Shown here: positions 26,148 through 37,390 of the stretch, in pieces | Position numbering within the stretch: position 1 is the stretch's first letter | How the letters are laid out: the number at the start of each line of letters is the position of its first letter | NCBI RefSeq assembly: GCF_004682015.1 | Contig: NZ_SMLM01000003.1 | Location: forward strand, 248,001-312,000 | DNA length: 64,000 bases | From: Ramlibacter henchirensis | GTDB lineage: Bacteria > Pseudomonadota > Gammaproteobacteria > Burkholderiales > Burkholderiaceae_C | Direction of reading: 5' to 3' | Made by a program: the position numbers and the translations under genes | The notes under the pieces: model-generated | Told to the model about the DNA's origin: nothing | The model's database searches: none | The model's input: the letters and a program-made list of their open reading frames with translations, nothing else

Positions 26148-27182
26148 CTAAGCCCTCGATGGCACGATAACGGCATGCACGTCTTCCGGTTTGATCTCCG
26201 TATACCGGCGCAACATGCTCCACGTTTTGTGGCCGGTGAGGAGTGCCACGCGCGGGATGTCTAGGCCCATGCGAAAGAACTGTGCAGTGGCCCGGTGCCG
26301 CAGGTCGTGGAAGTGCAGATCTTCGATGCCGACCGCTTGGCACGCCCGCGTAAAAGCGGTCGAGACTGACGCGGCTCTGGCTTGGAAGATGCTGCCGGCC
26401 TGCCGGTCCTTGATCGCGCGCTCAACGACTGCCCACGCGTCAGGCAGCAATGGCACGGTTTGATTGTTGCCCGCCTTTCTCTGAGGGTCCTTGCGGTCGC
26501 GGATTACGACCGTCTTGCGCTGGCTGTCGACGTCCTCGACCTGTAGTCGGCAGATCTCGTCCTGGCGCATGCCGGTAGCCAGCGCGAACCGGCACAGCGT
26601 GGGCATGTCAATTCGCTGCCGCGGGCTGGTCCCCCAATGGGCGTAGAGCTTGTCCAATTCGTCGTCGGTGGGCTCGCGCTGGCGCTCCTTGCTGCGCGTC
26701 TGCAGGCCCCGGTGCTTGAGGCTTTCGCGGGCCTCCAGCGCGAGCCGGTCGTTGACGTCCAGTTGACGGGCGTGTCGAGCCCACTTGAGCACGGCGGACA
26801 GGAACGACAGGTCGGCCGCGATCGTCACGCCGCCGGCACCCGCCTGTTCGCGTCGATCGATGAAGTCCCGCAAGACGACGGCGGAGACGGAGGAGAGCTT
26901 CACCTTGCCCATCTCGCGCTTGAGCATCGCCAGCGTTGCAGCCTTGGTCTTGCCAGGCTCGCGGGCGAGCGTCTCCTGGTACTTGTCGATCAGGTCGCCG
27001 ACCGTGGCGCCTTTAGGCGCAGGGGCGAAGCCGCCGGCCGCGATGTGGTGCGACTGGGCTTCAATGCCGGTCGCCCAGTCGCGGGCCTCGCGCTTGGTCG
27101 CGAAGGTGGCGGCCCGGTACAGGCCCGCGCGCCTTACCTGCGCGCGCCACTTGCCGCTGGGTAGCTGAGAAAATGTAGGCAT
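26148..27182 (-). CDS. Tyrosine integrase of a dusA-linked element
   Basis: The 344-residue enzyme starts MPTFSQLPSGKWRAQVRRAG, with an N-terminal arm-binding region and a core-binding domain (TVGDLIDKYQETLAREPGKT). The catalytic domain has GMRQDEICRLQVEDVD (first Arg), HFHDLRHRATAQFF (His-x-x-Arg), LLTGHKTWSMLRRYTEI (second His and nucleophile Tyr), all intact. It is transcribed away from dusA, 143 bases from that gene's start; integrases in this position are known to use the dusA 5' end as attachment site. Four copies of CGTGTGCA precede the gene and may be arm-type binding sites. Probably active. Confidence 0.9.
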   Translation of the reverse strand: MPTFSQLPSGKWRAQVRRAGLYRAATFATKREARDWATGIEAQSHHIAAGGFAPAPKGATVGDLIDKYQETLAREPGKTKAATLAMLKREMGKVKLSSVSAVVLRDFIDRREQAGAGGVTIAADLSFLSAVLKWARHARQLDVNDRLALEARESLKHRGLQTRSKERQREPTDDELDKLYAHWGTSPRQRIDMPTLCRFALATGMRQDEICRLQVEDVDSQRKTVVIRDRKDPQRKAGNNQTVPLLPDAWAVVERAIKDRQAGSIFQARAASVSTAFTRACQAVGIEDLHFHDLRHRATAQFFRMGLDIPRVALLTGHKTWSMLRRYTEIKPEDVHAVIVPSRA

Positions 27183-27290
27183 CGTGTGCAGTCCCCTCGT
27201 GTGCAGTCTTTGTGCGTCCGATCGTTCCCGGATTATTCCCGCGATAGCCCTGCCGTGTGCACGCCGTGTGCACTTCATCGCGCACACGCC
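27183..27290. repeat. Four direct CGTGTGCA repeats and one inverted copy upstream of the integrase
   Basis: Identical octamers lie at 27183-27190, 27198-27205, 27254-27261 and 27265-27272, with an inverted near-copy (CGCACACG) at 27281-27288. Paired spacing of 15 and 11 bases and position beside the integrase start suggest arm-type sites for integrase or excisionase, or an operator. This is inferred from layout only. Confidence 0.55.
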
Positions 27291-27325
27291 GCTTTTTAGC
27301 GATCCGACAATCTGAAAAAACCATT

Positions 27326-28312
27326 GTGAATCAAGAGCTTATCAGATGGCGCGTCAGTGTTGCACCGATGATGGACTGGACCGACCGCCACTGCCGCTAC
27401 TTCCACCGGCTCCTCAGCCGCCGCGCGCTGCTCTACACGGAGATGGTGACCACGGGCGCGCTGCTGCATGGCGACGTTCCGCGGCACCTCGACTTCGACG
27501 AGACCGAGCATCCGCTGGCGCTGCAGCTCGGCGGCAGCGAGCCGGATGAGCTCGCCAAATGCGCGAAGCTCGGCGAGCAGTGGGGCTACGACGAGATCAA
27601 CCTCAACTGCGGTTGCCCCAGCGAGCGGGTGCAGCGCGGATCGTTCGGCGCCTGCCTCATGGCCGAGCCGAAGCTCGTGGCCGACGGCGTGAAGGCGATG
27701 GTGGACGCGGTGAGCATCCCCGTGACGGTGAAGCACCGCATCGGCATCGACCGCGACGAGAGCTACGAATTCGTGCGCGACTTCGTCGGCACGGTGGCCG
27801 AAGCCGGCTGCGGCGTGTTCATCGTCCACGCCCGCAATGCCTGGCTCAAGGGCCTGTCGCCGAAGGAGAACCGCGAGGTCCCGCCGCTGCGGTACGAGAC
27901 CGTGCATCGGCTCGAGCGCGACTTCCCGGGGCTGCAGTTCGTCATCAACGGCGGCTTCGGCACCACCGCCGAAGTGCAGGAGCAACTGCGAGCACTCGAC
28001 GGCGTGATGGTCGGGCGCGAGGCGTACCACAACCCCTGGTGGCTGGCGTCCTGGGACGAGGCGTTCTTCGGCGACGCGCCGTTCGAGGGCACGCGAGAGT
28101 CGGTCGAGGCCGCGCTGGTCGACTACATGGCGCGGCAGCGGCGCGAGCACGGCACGTACTGGTATGCCGCGGCCCGGCACATGCTCGGCCTGCGCAACGG
28201 CTTGCCGGGCGCGCGCCGGTGGCGGCAGGTGTGGAGCGACCATCGCCTGAAGGCGCTGGACCCGCACGACGTGATGGCGCTGGCACACCGCCAGGTCGCG
28301 CTGGCCGCCTGA
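27326..28312 (+). CDS. dusA: tRNA-dihydrouridine synthase A
   Basis: DusA reduces uridine in the D-loop of tRNA (U20/U20a) using FMN and NADPH. The 328-residue product has the TIM-barrel start SVAPMMDWTDRHCRYFHRLL, the catalytic-cysteine loop INLNCGCPSERVQRGSFGAC, the HRIGID strand, FIVHARNAWLKGLSPKENRE and the FMN-phosphate motif DGVMVGREAYHNPWWL, all typical of DusA rather than DusB or DusC. The only sensible in-frame start is GTG at 27326, within DNA that appears to come from the adjoining element; no clear ribosome binding site precedes it. Expression may therefore depend on the element's end. Confidence 0.93.
   Translation: MNQELIRWRVSVAPMMDWTDRHCRYFHRLLSRRALLYTEMVTTGALLHGDVPRHLDFDETEHPLALQLGGSEPDELAKCAKLGEQWGYDEINLNCGCPSERVQRGSFGACLMAEPKLVADGVKAMVDAVSIPVTVKHRIGIDRDESYEFVRDFVGTVAEAGCGVFIVHARNAWLKGLSPKENREVPPLRYETVHRLERDFPGLQFVINGGFGTTAEVQEQLRALDGVMVGREAYHNPWWLASWDEAFFGDAPFEGTRESVEAALVDYMARQRREHGTYWYAAARHMLGLRNGLPGARRWRQVWSDHRLKALDPHDVMALAHRQVALAA
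27340..27385. other. Probable attachment-site junction at the dusA 5' end
   Basis: The conserved DusA sequence VAPMMDWTD is encoded from 27359; codons before it (VNQELIRWRVS) do not look like native DusA. Elements that target dusA cut in this conserved stretch and restore the gene's 5' end. No second copy was found in the window, so the exact core is not defined. Confidence 0.4.
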
Positions 28313-28345
28313 GCCACCCCTTTGGGGGATGGCCGTTTTTCGGCT

Positions 28346-28384
28346 AGATGCTTTAAACTTAAATAATCCAGGCTTGGAGCATCT
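28346..28384 (+). promoter_or_regulatory. Operator-like palindrome upstream of the aryl-CoA operon
   Basis: An AT-rich near-palindrome TTTAAACTTAAA (28352-28363) lies between perfect 7-base inverted arms AGATGCT (28346-28352) and AGCATCT (28378-28384). The ggag ribosome binding site (28376-28379) overlaps the right arm. It probably holds the operon's promoter/operator; the regulator is not in the window. Confidence 0.45.
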
Positions 28385-28386
28385 GA

Positions 28387-30744
<2,358 letters not shown>

Positions 30745-30763
30745 GTCCACACAAGGAGATCCC

Positions 30764-31627
30764 ATGAAAGACGAGAGCGGGCCGCGGCTCGACCCGGCGC
30801 TGGCCGCCGGCAACATGAAGCCGATGGCCGGCTACAAGGCCCGGCACTTCGGCTGGTCGGTGCAGGGCAAGGTGGCGACCATCACGCTGAACCGGCCCGA
30901 GCGCAAGAACCCGCTGACGTTCGACTCGTATGCGGAATTGCGCGACCTGTTCGGGCAGCTTCGCTACGCCACCGATGTGAAGGCGGTCGTGGTCACCGGC
31001 GAGGGCGGCAACTTCTGCTCGGGCGGCGACGTGCACGAGATCATCGGGCCGCTCGTGAGATTGGCGGCGCCCGAGCTGCTGATGTTCACTCGCATGACGG
31101 GCGATCTGGTCAAGACGATGCGGGCCTGCCCGCAGCCGATCGTGGCGGCGGTGGACGGCGTGTGCGCCGGCGCCGGTGCGATCGTCGCGATGTCGTCGGA
31201 CCTGCGTCTGGGCACGGCGCGCAGCAAGACCGCGTTCCTCTTCAACCGCGTCGGCCTGGCCGGCTGCGACATGGGCGCCTGCGCCATCCTGCCGCGCATC
31301 ATCGGCCAGGGCCGCGCGAGCGAACTGCTCTACACCGGGCGCTCGATGTCGGGCGAGGAGGGCGAGCGCTGGGGCTTCTTCAACCGGCTGTGCGAACCGG
31401 ACGCGCTGCTGGGAGAAGCGCAGAAGCTGGCCGCCGAGGTGGCCGCCGGTCCCACCTTCGCCAACGGCATCACCAAGACCATGCTCCACCAGGAATGGGC
31501 GATGACGCTGGAGCAGGCGATCGAGGCGGAAGCGCAGGCCCAGGCGATCTGCATGATGACCGAGGACTTCAAGCGGGCGTACAACGCATTCGTCGGCAAG
31601 CAGAAGCCGGTGTTCGAGGGGAACTGA
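30764..31627 (+). CDS. Enoyl-CoA hydratase/isomerase family protein of the aryl-CoA operon
   Basis: A 287-residue crotonase. The first oxyanion-hole loop is [14 protein letters not shown] and the second region is [20 protein letters not shown]. The position where hydratases usually carry Pro-Glu reads [18 protein letters not shown], so the expected catalytic Glu seems replaced by Asn/Arg. It may therefore open a ring or isomerise rather than hydrate. A 30-residue N-terminal extension precedes the fold. The ATG at 30764 has aaggag seven bases before it and lies 19 bases after the monooxygenase gene. Probably acts on the dearomatised CoA ester. Confidence 0.82.
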   Translation: MKDESGPRLDPALAAGNMKPMAGYKARHFGWSVQGKVATITLNRPERKNPLTFDSYAELRDLFGQLRYATDVKAVVVTGEGGNFCSGGDVHEIIGPLVRLAAPELLMFTRMTGDLVKTMRACPQPIVAAVDGVCAGAGAIVAMSSDLRLGTARSKTAFLFNRVGLAGCDMGACAILPRIIGQGRASELLYTGRSMSGEEGERWGFFNRLCEPDALLGEAQKLAAEVAAGPTFANGITKTMLHQEWAMTLEQAIEAEAQAQAICMMTEDFKRAYNAFVGKQKPVFEGN

Positions 31628-31628
31628 C

Positions 31629-32798
31629 GTGAGCGACCGCGCCTACCTCGATTGGCCCTTCCTCGAGCCACGCCACAGGGAACTGGCCCAGTCGCTCGAC
31701 GCGTGGGCCAACGGCAACGTGCCGCATGCGCACGGACGCGACGTGGATGCCGAGTGCCGCGCCCTCGTCAAGTCGCTCGGCGGGGCCGGCTGGTTGCGTC
31801 ATGCGGTGGGCGGATCGCACGGCGCGGCGCCAAGCATCGACACGCGTGCGATCTGCCTGATCCGCGAGACGCTGGCGCGCCACAGCGGGCTGGCCGACTT
31901 CGCTTTCGCGATGCAGGGCCTGGGCTCCGGGGCGATCAGTCTGCAGGGCACCGAGCCCCAGAAGGACCGCTACCTGACGCGCGTCGCTCGCGGCGAGGCC
32001 ATCGCGGCGTTCGCGCTGTCGGAGCCCGAAGCGGGTTCGGACGTCGCTGCGATGCAGTGCTCCGCGCGCGTCGAAGGCGGCGAGGCGATCCTCGATGGCG
32101 AGAAGACCTGGATCTCCAACGGCGGCATCGCGGATTTCTACGTGGTGTTCGCGCGCACGGGCGAGGCGCCGGGCGCGCGCGGCATCTCGGCCTTCATCGT
32201 CGATGCGGGCACGCCGGGCTTCGAGATCGCCGAGCGCATCGAGGTGATCGCACCGCATCCGCTGGCGCGCCTGCGCTTCACCAACTGCCGCATTCCGGTT
32301 TCGCAGCGCATCGGCGAAGCGGGCGAAGGCTTCAAGGTGGCGATGCGGACCCTCGACGTGTTCCGCACGTCCGTCGCGGCCGCCGCACTGGGCTTCGCGC
32401 GTCGCGCGCTGGACGAGGCGCTGCACCGCGCCACGACGCGCAAGATGTTCAACCAGACGCTGGCGGACTTCCAGCTGACGCAGGCCAAGCTGGCCGGCAT
32501 GGCGACCACGATCGACAGCGCCGCCTTGCTGGTCTACCGCGCCGCGTGGCAGCGCGACCAGGGCCGCAATGTCACGCGCGAGGCCGCGATGGCCAAGCTC
32601 ACCGCCACCGAAGGCGCGCAGCAGGTCATCGACGATGCCGTCCAGATCTTCGGCGGCCTGGGCGTGGTGAGCGGCCAGCCGGTCGAGATGCTCTACCGCG
32701 ACATCCGTGCCTTGCGCATCTACGAAGGCGCGAGCGAAGTGCAGCAGCTCATCATCGCGCGGGAACTGCTGAAGGACCTGAAGGGAGACAAGGCATGA
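31629..32798 (+). CDS. Acyl-CoA dehydrogenase family protein of the aryl-CoA operon
   Basis: The 389-residue FAD enzyme starts with GTG one base after the preceding stop, so translation is coupled. Motifs: [20 protein letters not shown] (FAD/substrate loop), [40 protein letters not shown], and [18 protein letters not shown] carrying the catalytic-base Glu of short/medium-chain dehydrogenases. It probably oxidises a ring-derived acyl-CoA intermediate, passing electrons to ETF. The last four bases overlap the RidA gene (ATGA). Confidence 0.88.
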   Translation: MSDRAYLDWPFLEPRHRELAQSLDAWANGNVPHAHGRDVDAECRALVKSLGGAGWLRHAVGGSHGAAPSIDTRAICLIRETLARHSGLADFAFAMQGLGSGAISLQGTEPQKDRYLTRVARGEAIAAFALSEPEAGSDVAAMQCSARVEGGEAILDGEKTWISNGGIADFYVVFARTGEAPGARGISAFIVDAGTPGFEIAERIEVIAPHPLARLRFTNCRIPVSQRIGEAGEGFKVAMRTLDVFRTSVAAAALGFARRALDEALHRATTRKMFNQTLADFQLTQAKLAGMATTIDSAALLVYRAAWQRDQGRNVTREAAMAKLTATEGAQQVIDDAVQIFGGLGVVSGQPVEMLYRDIRALRIYEGASEVQQLIIARELLKDLKGDKA

Positions 32799-33196
32799 GC
32801 CAGCATCAGGCGGTGCTTCCGGCCGGCTGGCCGCGGCCCAAGGGGTATGCCAATGGCGTCGTCGCCGGCGGCCGGCAGCTCTACATCGCAGGCATGGTCG
32901 GCTGGGACGCCAACCAGCAGTTCCACAGCGACGAGTTCGGCGCACAGACCTGGCAGGCGCTGAAGAATGTCGCGGACGTGCTCAAGGAAGCGGGCGCGAA
33001 GCCGGAAAATATCGTCCGCATGACCTGGTACGTCACGGACAAGCGCGAATACCTGGCGGCCGGCAAGCAGGTCGGGCAGGCGTTCCGGGAGTTGATCGGG
33101 CACTACGAAATCGCGATGACGGCGGTGGAGGTGAAGGCCCTGATCGAGGACCGTGCCAAGGTCGAGATCGAAGTCACCGCGGTCCTGCCGGACTGA
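32795..33196 (+). CDS. RidA family protein (YjgF/YER057c/UK114)
   Basis: A 133-residue RidA-fold protein ([59 protein letters not shown]) in which DRAKVEIE holds the position of the conserved active-site Arg. RidA members hydrolyse enamine/imine intermediates. That suits a 2-aminobenzoate route, in which the ring product bears an enamine that must lose ammonia; this is inference. The ATG overlaps the previous stop by four bases. Glutaryl-CoA dehydrogenase follows after 18 bases. Confidence 0.85.
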   Translation: MSQHQAVLPAGWPRPKGYANGVVAGGRQLYIAGMVGWDANQQFHSDEFGAQTWQALKNVADVLKEAGAKPENIVRMTWYVTDKREYLAAGKQVGQAFRELIGHYEIAMTAVEVKALIEDRAKVEIEVTAVLPD

Positions 33197-33214
33197 AACC
33201 AGGAGTTCCCCATC

Positions 33215-34393
33215 ATGGCAAGCAAGGCCACGTTCCATTGGGCCGACCCGCTGCTGCTGGACCAGCAGCTCACCGACGACGAGCGTGCCGTGCGCGAGGC
33301 CGCCCACGCCTATTGCCAGGAAAGGCTGGCGCCGCGCGTGCTGGAAGCCTTCCGCACCGAAACCACGGACCCGGGCATCTTCCGCGAGATGGGCGAACTG
33401 GGCCTGCTGGGCCCCACCATTCCCGAGCAGTACGGCGGCGCGGGCCTGAACTACGTGAGCTACGGCCTGATCGCGCGCGAGGTCGAGCGCGTGGACTCCG
33501 GCTACCGCTCGATGATGAGCGTGCAGTCCTCGCTGGTGATGGTGCCGATCTACGAGTTCGGCAATGAAGCCACCAAGCGCAAGTACCTGCCCAAGCTGGC
33601 CACCGGCGAGTTCATCGGCTGCTTCGGGCTGACCGAGCCGAACCATGGGTCCGACCCGGGCAGCATGGTCACGCGCGCGCGGAAGGTCGACGGTGGCTAC
33701 CGCCTCACCGGCAGCAAGATGTGGATCTCCAACTCGCCCTTCTCCGACGTGTTCGTGGTCTGGGCCAAGGACGACGCAGGCGCCATCCGCGGCTTCGTGC
33801 TCGAGAAGGGCTGGAAAGGCCTGTCGGCGCCCAAGATCAGCGGCAAGGTGGGCTTGCGTGCCTCGGTCACCGGCGAAATCGTCATGGACGAAGTGTTCTG
33901 CCCGGAAGAGAACGCTTTCCCGGAAGTGCGCGGCCTCAAGGGACCGTTCACCTGCCTGAACTCGGCCCGCTACGGCATCGCCTGGGGTGCGCTGGGCGCG
34001 GCCGAGGACTGCTGGCACCGCGCGCGCCAGTACGTGCTGGACCGCAAGCAGTTCGGCAAGCCGCTCGCCGCCAACCAGCTGATCCAGAAGAAGCTGGCCG
34101 ACATGCAGACCGAGATCACGCTCGGCCTTCAGGGCTGCCTGCGGCTCGGCCGCATGAAGGACGAGGGCACCGCGGCGGTGGAGATCACGTCCATCGTGAA
34201 GCGCAACTCCTGCGGCAAGGCGCTGGACATCGCGCGGCTCGCCCGCGACATGATGGGCGGCAACGGCATCAGCGACGAGTTCGGCGTGGCGCGCCACCTG
34301 GTGAACCTCGAGGTGGTGAACACCTACGAGGGCACGCATGACATCCATGCGCTGATCCTCGGGCGCGCGCAGACCGGTATCGCGGCGTTCTGA
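33215..34393 (+). CDS. gcdH: Glutaryl-CoA dehydrogenase
   Basis: The 392-residue enzyme oxidises and decarboxylates glutaryl-CoA to crotonyl-CoA, passing electrons to ETF. Diagnostic motifs are [60 protein letters not shown] and the closing [20 protein letters not shown] with the catalytic Glu, as in human and bacterial GCDH. In this operon it would finish the conversion of a ring-derived C7 or C5 dicarboxyl-CoA into central metabolism, or serve lysine/tryptophan breakdown in general. Start with ccaggag upstream. Confidence 0.93.
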   Translation: MASKATFHWADPLLLDQQLTDDERAVREAAHAYCQERLAPRVLEAFRTETTDPGIFREMGELGLLGPTIPEQYGGAGLNYVSYGLIAREVERVDSGYRSMMSVQSSLVMVPIYEFGNEATKRKYLPKLATGEFIGCFGLTEPNHGSDPGSMVTRARKVDGGYRLTGSKMWISNSPFSDVFVVWAKDDAGAIRGFVLEKGWKGLSAPKISGKVGLRASVTGEIVMDEVFCPEENAFPEVRGLKGPFTCLNSARYGIAWGALGAAEDCWHRARQYVLDRKQFGKPLAANQLIQKKLADMQTEITLGLQGCLRLGRMKDEGTAAVEITSIVKRNSCGKALDIARLARDMMGGNGISDEFGVARHLVNLEVVNTYEGTHDIHALILGRAQTGIAAF

Positions 34394-34432
34394 CGCTGGA
34401 ACCCTGAGGCGCGCGCGGGCCACAATGGCCCG

Positions 34433-35167
34433 ATGCCGCGCGGACCTGCTTCCTTGCTCCGCCGCCAGCTCTGCCTGGCGGCGGCCGCGTGCTTCGCCCC
34501 TGCGGTGCCCGCGCAGCTTGTGCCCGCGCCGGGATACGAGGTGGTGCCGCGCAGCGCCGACGGCATCGGCAAGTCCTTCATGGGCCGCGAGATCGCAGGC
34601 GTGATGGGCTGGCAGGGCGCCGCATGGCTGGAGCGCGAGGACCGTGAACGCCAGGAGCGATCGGACCTGCTGCTGCGCGAGCTGAATCTCGCGCCGGGCC
34701 TGCAGGTAGCCGACATCGGGGCTGGGACCGGGTATCACGCGCGCCGCATCGCGCGGCTGGTGGCGCCGGGCGGCACTGTGCATGCGGTCGACGTGCAACC
34801 CCAGATGCTCGAGCAGCTGCAGGCGCGGGCCCGCCGCGAGGGCATCGCCAACATCGTGCCGGTGCTGGCCAGCGAGCGCGACTCGCGGCTGGCGCCTTCC
34901 AGCATCGACCTTGCGCTGCTGGTGGACGTGTACCACGAGCTCGAGTACCCGGTGGAGGTGATGGCCAGCGTCGTGCGCGCGCTGCGGCCGGGCGGGCGGC
35001 TGGTGCTGGTCGAGTACCGGGGCGAAGACCCGAAGGTGCCGATCAAGACGCTGCACAAGATGAGCGAGGCGCAGGTGCGGCGGGAGATGGCGGTGCATGC
35101 GGTGGTGTATGAGCGCACGTCGGATGTGCTGCCTTGGCAGCACATCGTGGTGTTCCGGCGGGACTGA
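34433..35167 (+). CDS. Predicted exported SAM-dependent methyltransferase
   Basis: A 244-residue class I methyltransferase with an unusual signal-like N-terminus containing twin arginines (SLLRRQLCLAAAACFAPAVP then AQ). The SAM-binding domain begins near residue 85: LQVADIGAGTGYHARRIARL (motif I), GGTVHAVDVQPQMLEQLQAR (motif II), SIDLALLVDVYHELEYPVEV and LRPGGRLVLVEYRGEDPKVP. SAM is cytosolic, so an exported enzyme is puzzling; the signal may be misread or the protein may act otherwise. It follows gcdH by 39 bases and may be its last cotranscribed gene. Confidence 0.75.
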   Translation: MPRGPASLLRRQLCLAAAACFAPAVPAQLVPAPGYEVVPRSADGIGKSFMGREIAGVMGWQGAAWLEREDRERQERSDLLLRELNLAPGLQVADIGAGTGYHARRIARLVAPGGTVHAVDVQPQMLEQLQARARREGIANIVPVLASERDSRLAPSSIDLALLVDVYHELEYPVEVMASVVRALRPGGRLVLVEYRGEDPKVPIKTLHKMSEAQVRREMAVHAVVYERTSDVLPWQHIVVFRRD

Positions 35168-35238
35168 TGGATTCCCCCGAGTCCGCCCGCGGATACCCAC
35201 CCCAGAATGTCTCCGGCACCAACAAGGAGACACCCCGC

Positions 35239-36207
35239 ATGAAGTTCCACCGCCTCGGGCAACTGATGTCCATCGCCTTTCTCGCCTGCGCCGCGGGAGC
35301 CGCCGCGGCACAGGCGGCCTGGCCGACCAAGCCCATCCGCATCGTCGTGACGTTCCCGCCCGGCGGCGCGCCGGATACGCTGGCGCGCATCCTGGCCGAC
35401 AAGTGGGCGTCGCTCGGCCAGCCCGTCACGGTGGACAACAAGCCCGGCGCGGGCGGCAACATCGGCACCGACCTGGTGGCCAAGAGCGCGCCGGACGGTG
35501 CGACATTGGTGATCGGCACCGTGGGCACGCACGGCATCAACGCGTCGCTGTACCCGAACCTGCCGTATCACCCGCAGCGCGACTTCACGCCGATCACTTT
35601 CCTGGCTTCGACGCCCAACCTGCTCGTCGTGAACAACAGCGTGCCGGCCAAGACCACGCAGGAGCTGATCGACCTTGCGAAGAAGACGCCGCTCACGTTC
35701 GGCTCCAGCGGCAGCGGCACGTCCATCCACCTCTCGGGCGAGCTCTTCAACACGATGGCCGGCGTGAAGATGCAGCACATCCCCTACAAGGGCCGCGCGC
35801 AGGCCATCCCGGACCTGCTGGGCGGGCGCATCACGATGATCTTCGACAACATGCCTTCGGCGCTGCCGCTGGTGAAGTCGGGCGAGTTGCGCGCGATCGC
35901 GGTCACCAGTGCGAAGCGCTCGGCGGCCGCGCCGCAGATCCCGACGCTGGCCGAGTCGGGCCTGCCGGGGTTCGAGGCCACGTCGTGGTTCGGCCTCTTC
36001 GCACCGGCCAACCTGCCCCGCGAAGTGCAGATGAAGATCAATGCCGAGACCACGCGTGTGCTGGGCTTGCCGGACGTGAAGGAGAAGCTGGCGACGCTCG
36101 GTCTGGATCCCGCGCCCGGCACGCCCGAGCAGCTGGCGTCGCTCGTGCAGTCCGAGATGACGAAGTGGGCGAAGGTCGTGAAGGAGTCCGGCGCCAAGCC
36201 GGACTGA
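35239..36207 (+). CDS. Bug-family tripartite tricarboxylate transporter substrate-binding protein
   Basis: The 322-residue periplasmic protein has a signal peptide (MSIAFLACAAGAAAAQA) and the Bug/TctC pattern: WPTKPIRIVVTFPPGGAPDT, GQPVTVDNKPGAGGNIGTDL, HIPYKGRAQAIPDLLGGRIT and IPTLAESGLPGFEATSWFGL. Bug proteins are greatly expanded in beta-proteobacteria and bind carboxylates or aromatic acids, mostly without a linked TctAB membrane part, as here. Its location beside an aromatic-CoA operon suggests aromatic acid uptake, but this is a guess. An aaggaga site precedes the ATG at 35239. Confidence 0.88.
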   Translation: MKFHRLGQLMSIAFLACAAGAAAAQAAWPTKPIRIVVTFPPGGAPDTLARILADKWASLGQPVTVDNKPGAGGNIGTDLVAKSAPDGATLVIGTVGTHGINASLYPNLPYHPQRDFTPITFLASTPNLLVVNNSVPAKTTQELIDLAKKTPLTFGSSGSGTSIHLSGELFNTMAGVKMQHIPYKGRAQAIPDLLGGRITMIFDNMPSALPLVKSGELRAIAVTSAKRSAAAPQIPTLAESGLPGFEATSWFGLFAPANLPREVQMKINAETTRVLGLPDVKEKLATLGLDPAPGTPEQLASLVQSEMTKWAKVVKESGAKPD

Positions 36208-36213
36208 GCGGCT

Positions 36214-37380
36214 TCAGGCGCGAAGGTCCTGCACCTCGGGCAGGCCGGGCACGGGTTGCCCGGCTTCGCGCAGCACCTGCTCGAGGATGTCCGGCACCTC
36301 GAACACCGCCCGGTTGCGGACCTTCGCGACGCTGGCCCGCAGTTCGTCCAGGCGCGCCAGCAGCTCGTTGACGGGCTCGCGCAGCTTGCGCATCGACGTG
36401 CCCACGACGCCGAAGCCGTTCTCGAGCAGCCAACCGGTGTTGTAGCGCTCCTGCGGCATGGTCCACGAGTTGCGCACGGTGACCACCGGCAGGCCCATGT
36501 GCACGGCCTCGGACAGGCTGCCCGGCCCGGGCTTGCCGATCAGGAAATCGCCCAGTTGCATGTACTCGCGCACGTTGGGCGTGAACTCGACCACCGCTCG
36601 CGGCGACTGAGCGGGCATGCGCCGCAGCCGGCGCGCGACGGACGCGTTGTGCCCGCACAGGAGCACCAGCTGCACGTCGTGCAGCTCCTTGGCGATCGAG
36701 AGCATCGCGGCCGAGCCGTGGCCGCCGAACATGACGACGCCGGTCGGCCGGTCGGGGTCCAGGCCGAGCGCCTCGCGTGCGGCGCGGCGGTCCTGTGCGA
36801 CGGGCTTGTAGAAGTCCGGGCGCAGGATCATCCCCGAGGTTCGGTGCACCTGCCACGGCTCGCAACCCTGCTCGAATGCCTGGCGAACCGCGCGATCGGT
36901 GCCGCAGATGTAGTGCTGGCGCTGCCCGGGCTCGACCCAGAAGTTGGGCGGGTAGTCGGCAAGATCCGTCATGGCCGTGACGTACGGAACGCCGGGAAGT
37001 GCCGAGGCCAGGCTCTCGTACAGGCACCGGTTCATGTTGGGGATGAGCGAGACCACCATGTCCGGCTCGGTGCGCAACCAGTGATCGCGCAGGCGCTGCA
37101 CGAGGAAGGGATGCAGGAGCCGCAGGGTGGCCTGGAACACCTTGAGCTCCTGCGCCAGGCCCAGCGTGAAGCCGGTGGCCAGGCGCGCGTTGTACCAATC
37201 CTCGGGCTCCATCCCGGTCAGGCGCTTGTACAGGCGCTCGGGGTCCAGCACCTCCATGACGTTGATGCGCTCGACGCGCCAAGGCCGCCCCTGTTCCGCG
37301 ATCACTTGCTCCAGCGCCTGTGCGGCCGCGCGGTGTCCGCCGCCTGCGTTGAAGTAGACCAGCGTGATCGCCGGCGTCAT
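36214..37380 (-). CDS. MGDG-synthase-type glycosyltransferase (GT28)
   Basis: A 388-residue GT-B enzyme. The N-terminal part has the MGDG-synthase signature ITLVYFNAGGGHRAAAQALE, and the C-terminal nucleotide-sugar domain has GVVMFGGHGSAAMLSIAKEL and DFLIGKPGPGSLSEAVHMGL. Relatives add a hexose to diacylglycerol or make lipid-linked disaccharides on the inner face of the membrane. In proteobacteria some act in phosphate-starvation lipid remodelling; whether that holds here cannot be told. The next gene on this strand, encoding the Rieske-like protein, ends 10 bases upstream. Confidence 0.8.
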   Translation of the reverse strand: MTPAITLVYFNAGGGHRAAAQALEQVIAEQGRPWRVERINVMEVLDPERLYKRLTGMEPEDWYNARLATGFTLGLAQELKVFQATLRLLHPFLVQRLRDHWLRTEPDMVVSLIPNMNRCLYESLASALPGVPYVTAMTDLADYPPNFWVEPGQRQHYICGTDRAVRQAFEQGCEPWQVHRTSGMILRPDFYKPVAQDRRAAREALGLDPDRPTGVVMFGGHGSAAMLSIAKELHDVQLVLLCGHNASVARRLRRMPAQSPRAVVEFTPNVREYMQLGDFLIGKPGPGSLSEAVHMGLPVVTVRNSWTMPQERYNTGWLLENGFGVVGTSMRKLREPVNELLARLDELRASVAKVRNRAVFEVPDILEQVLREAGQPVPGLPEVQDLRA

Positions 37381-37390
37381 GGGGCGCGGT

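Noticed and set aside
27183..27272. CGTGTGCA repeats considered as a CRISPR array.
   Set aside because: Units are only eight bases with uneven spacing and no spacers; they fit protein-binding sites better.
32720..35311. Minus-strand open frame of over 860 codons opposite the RidA, gcdH and methyltransferase genes.
   Set aside because: It crosses three well-supported plus-strand genes and has shadow-type composition.
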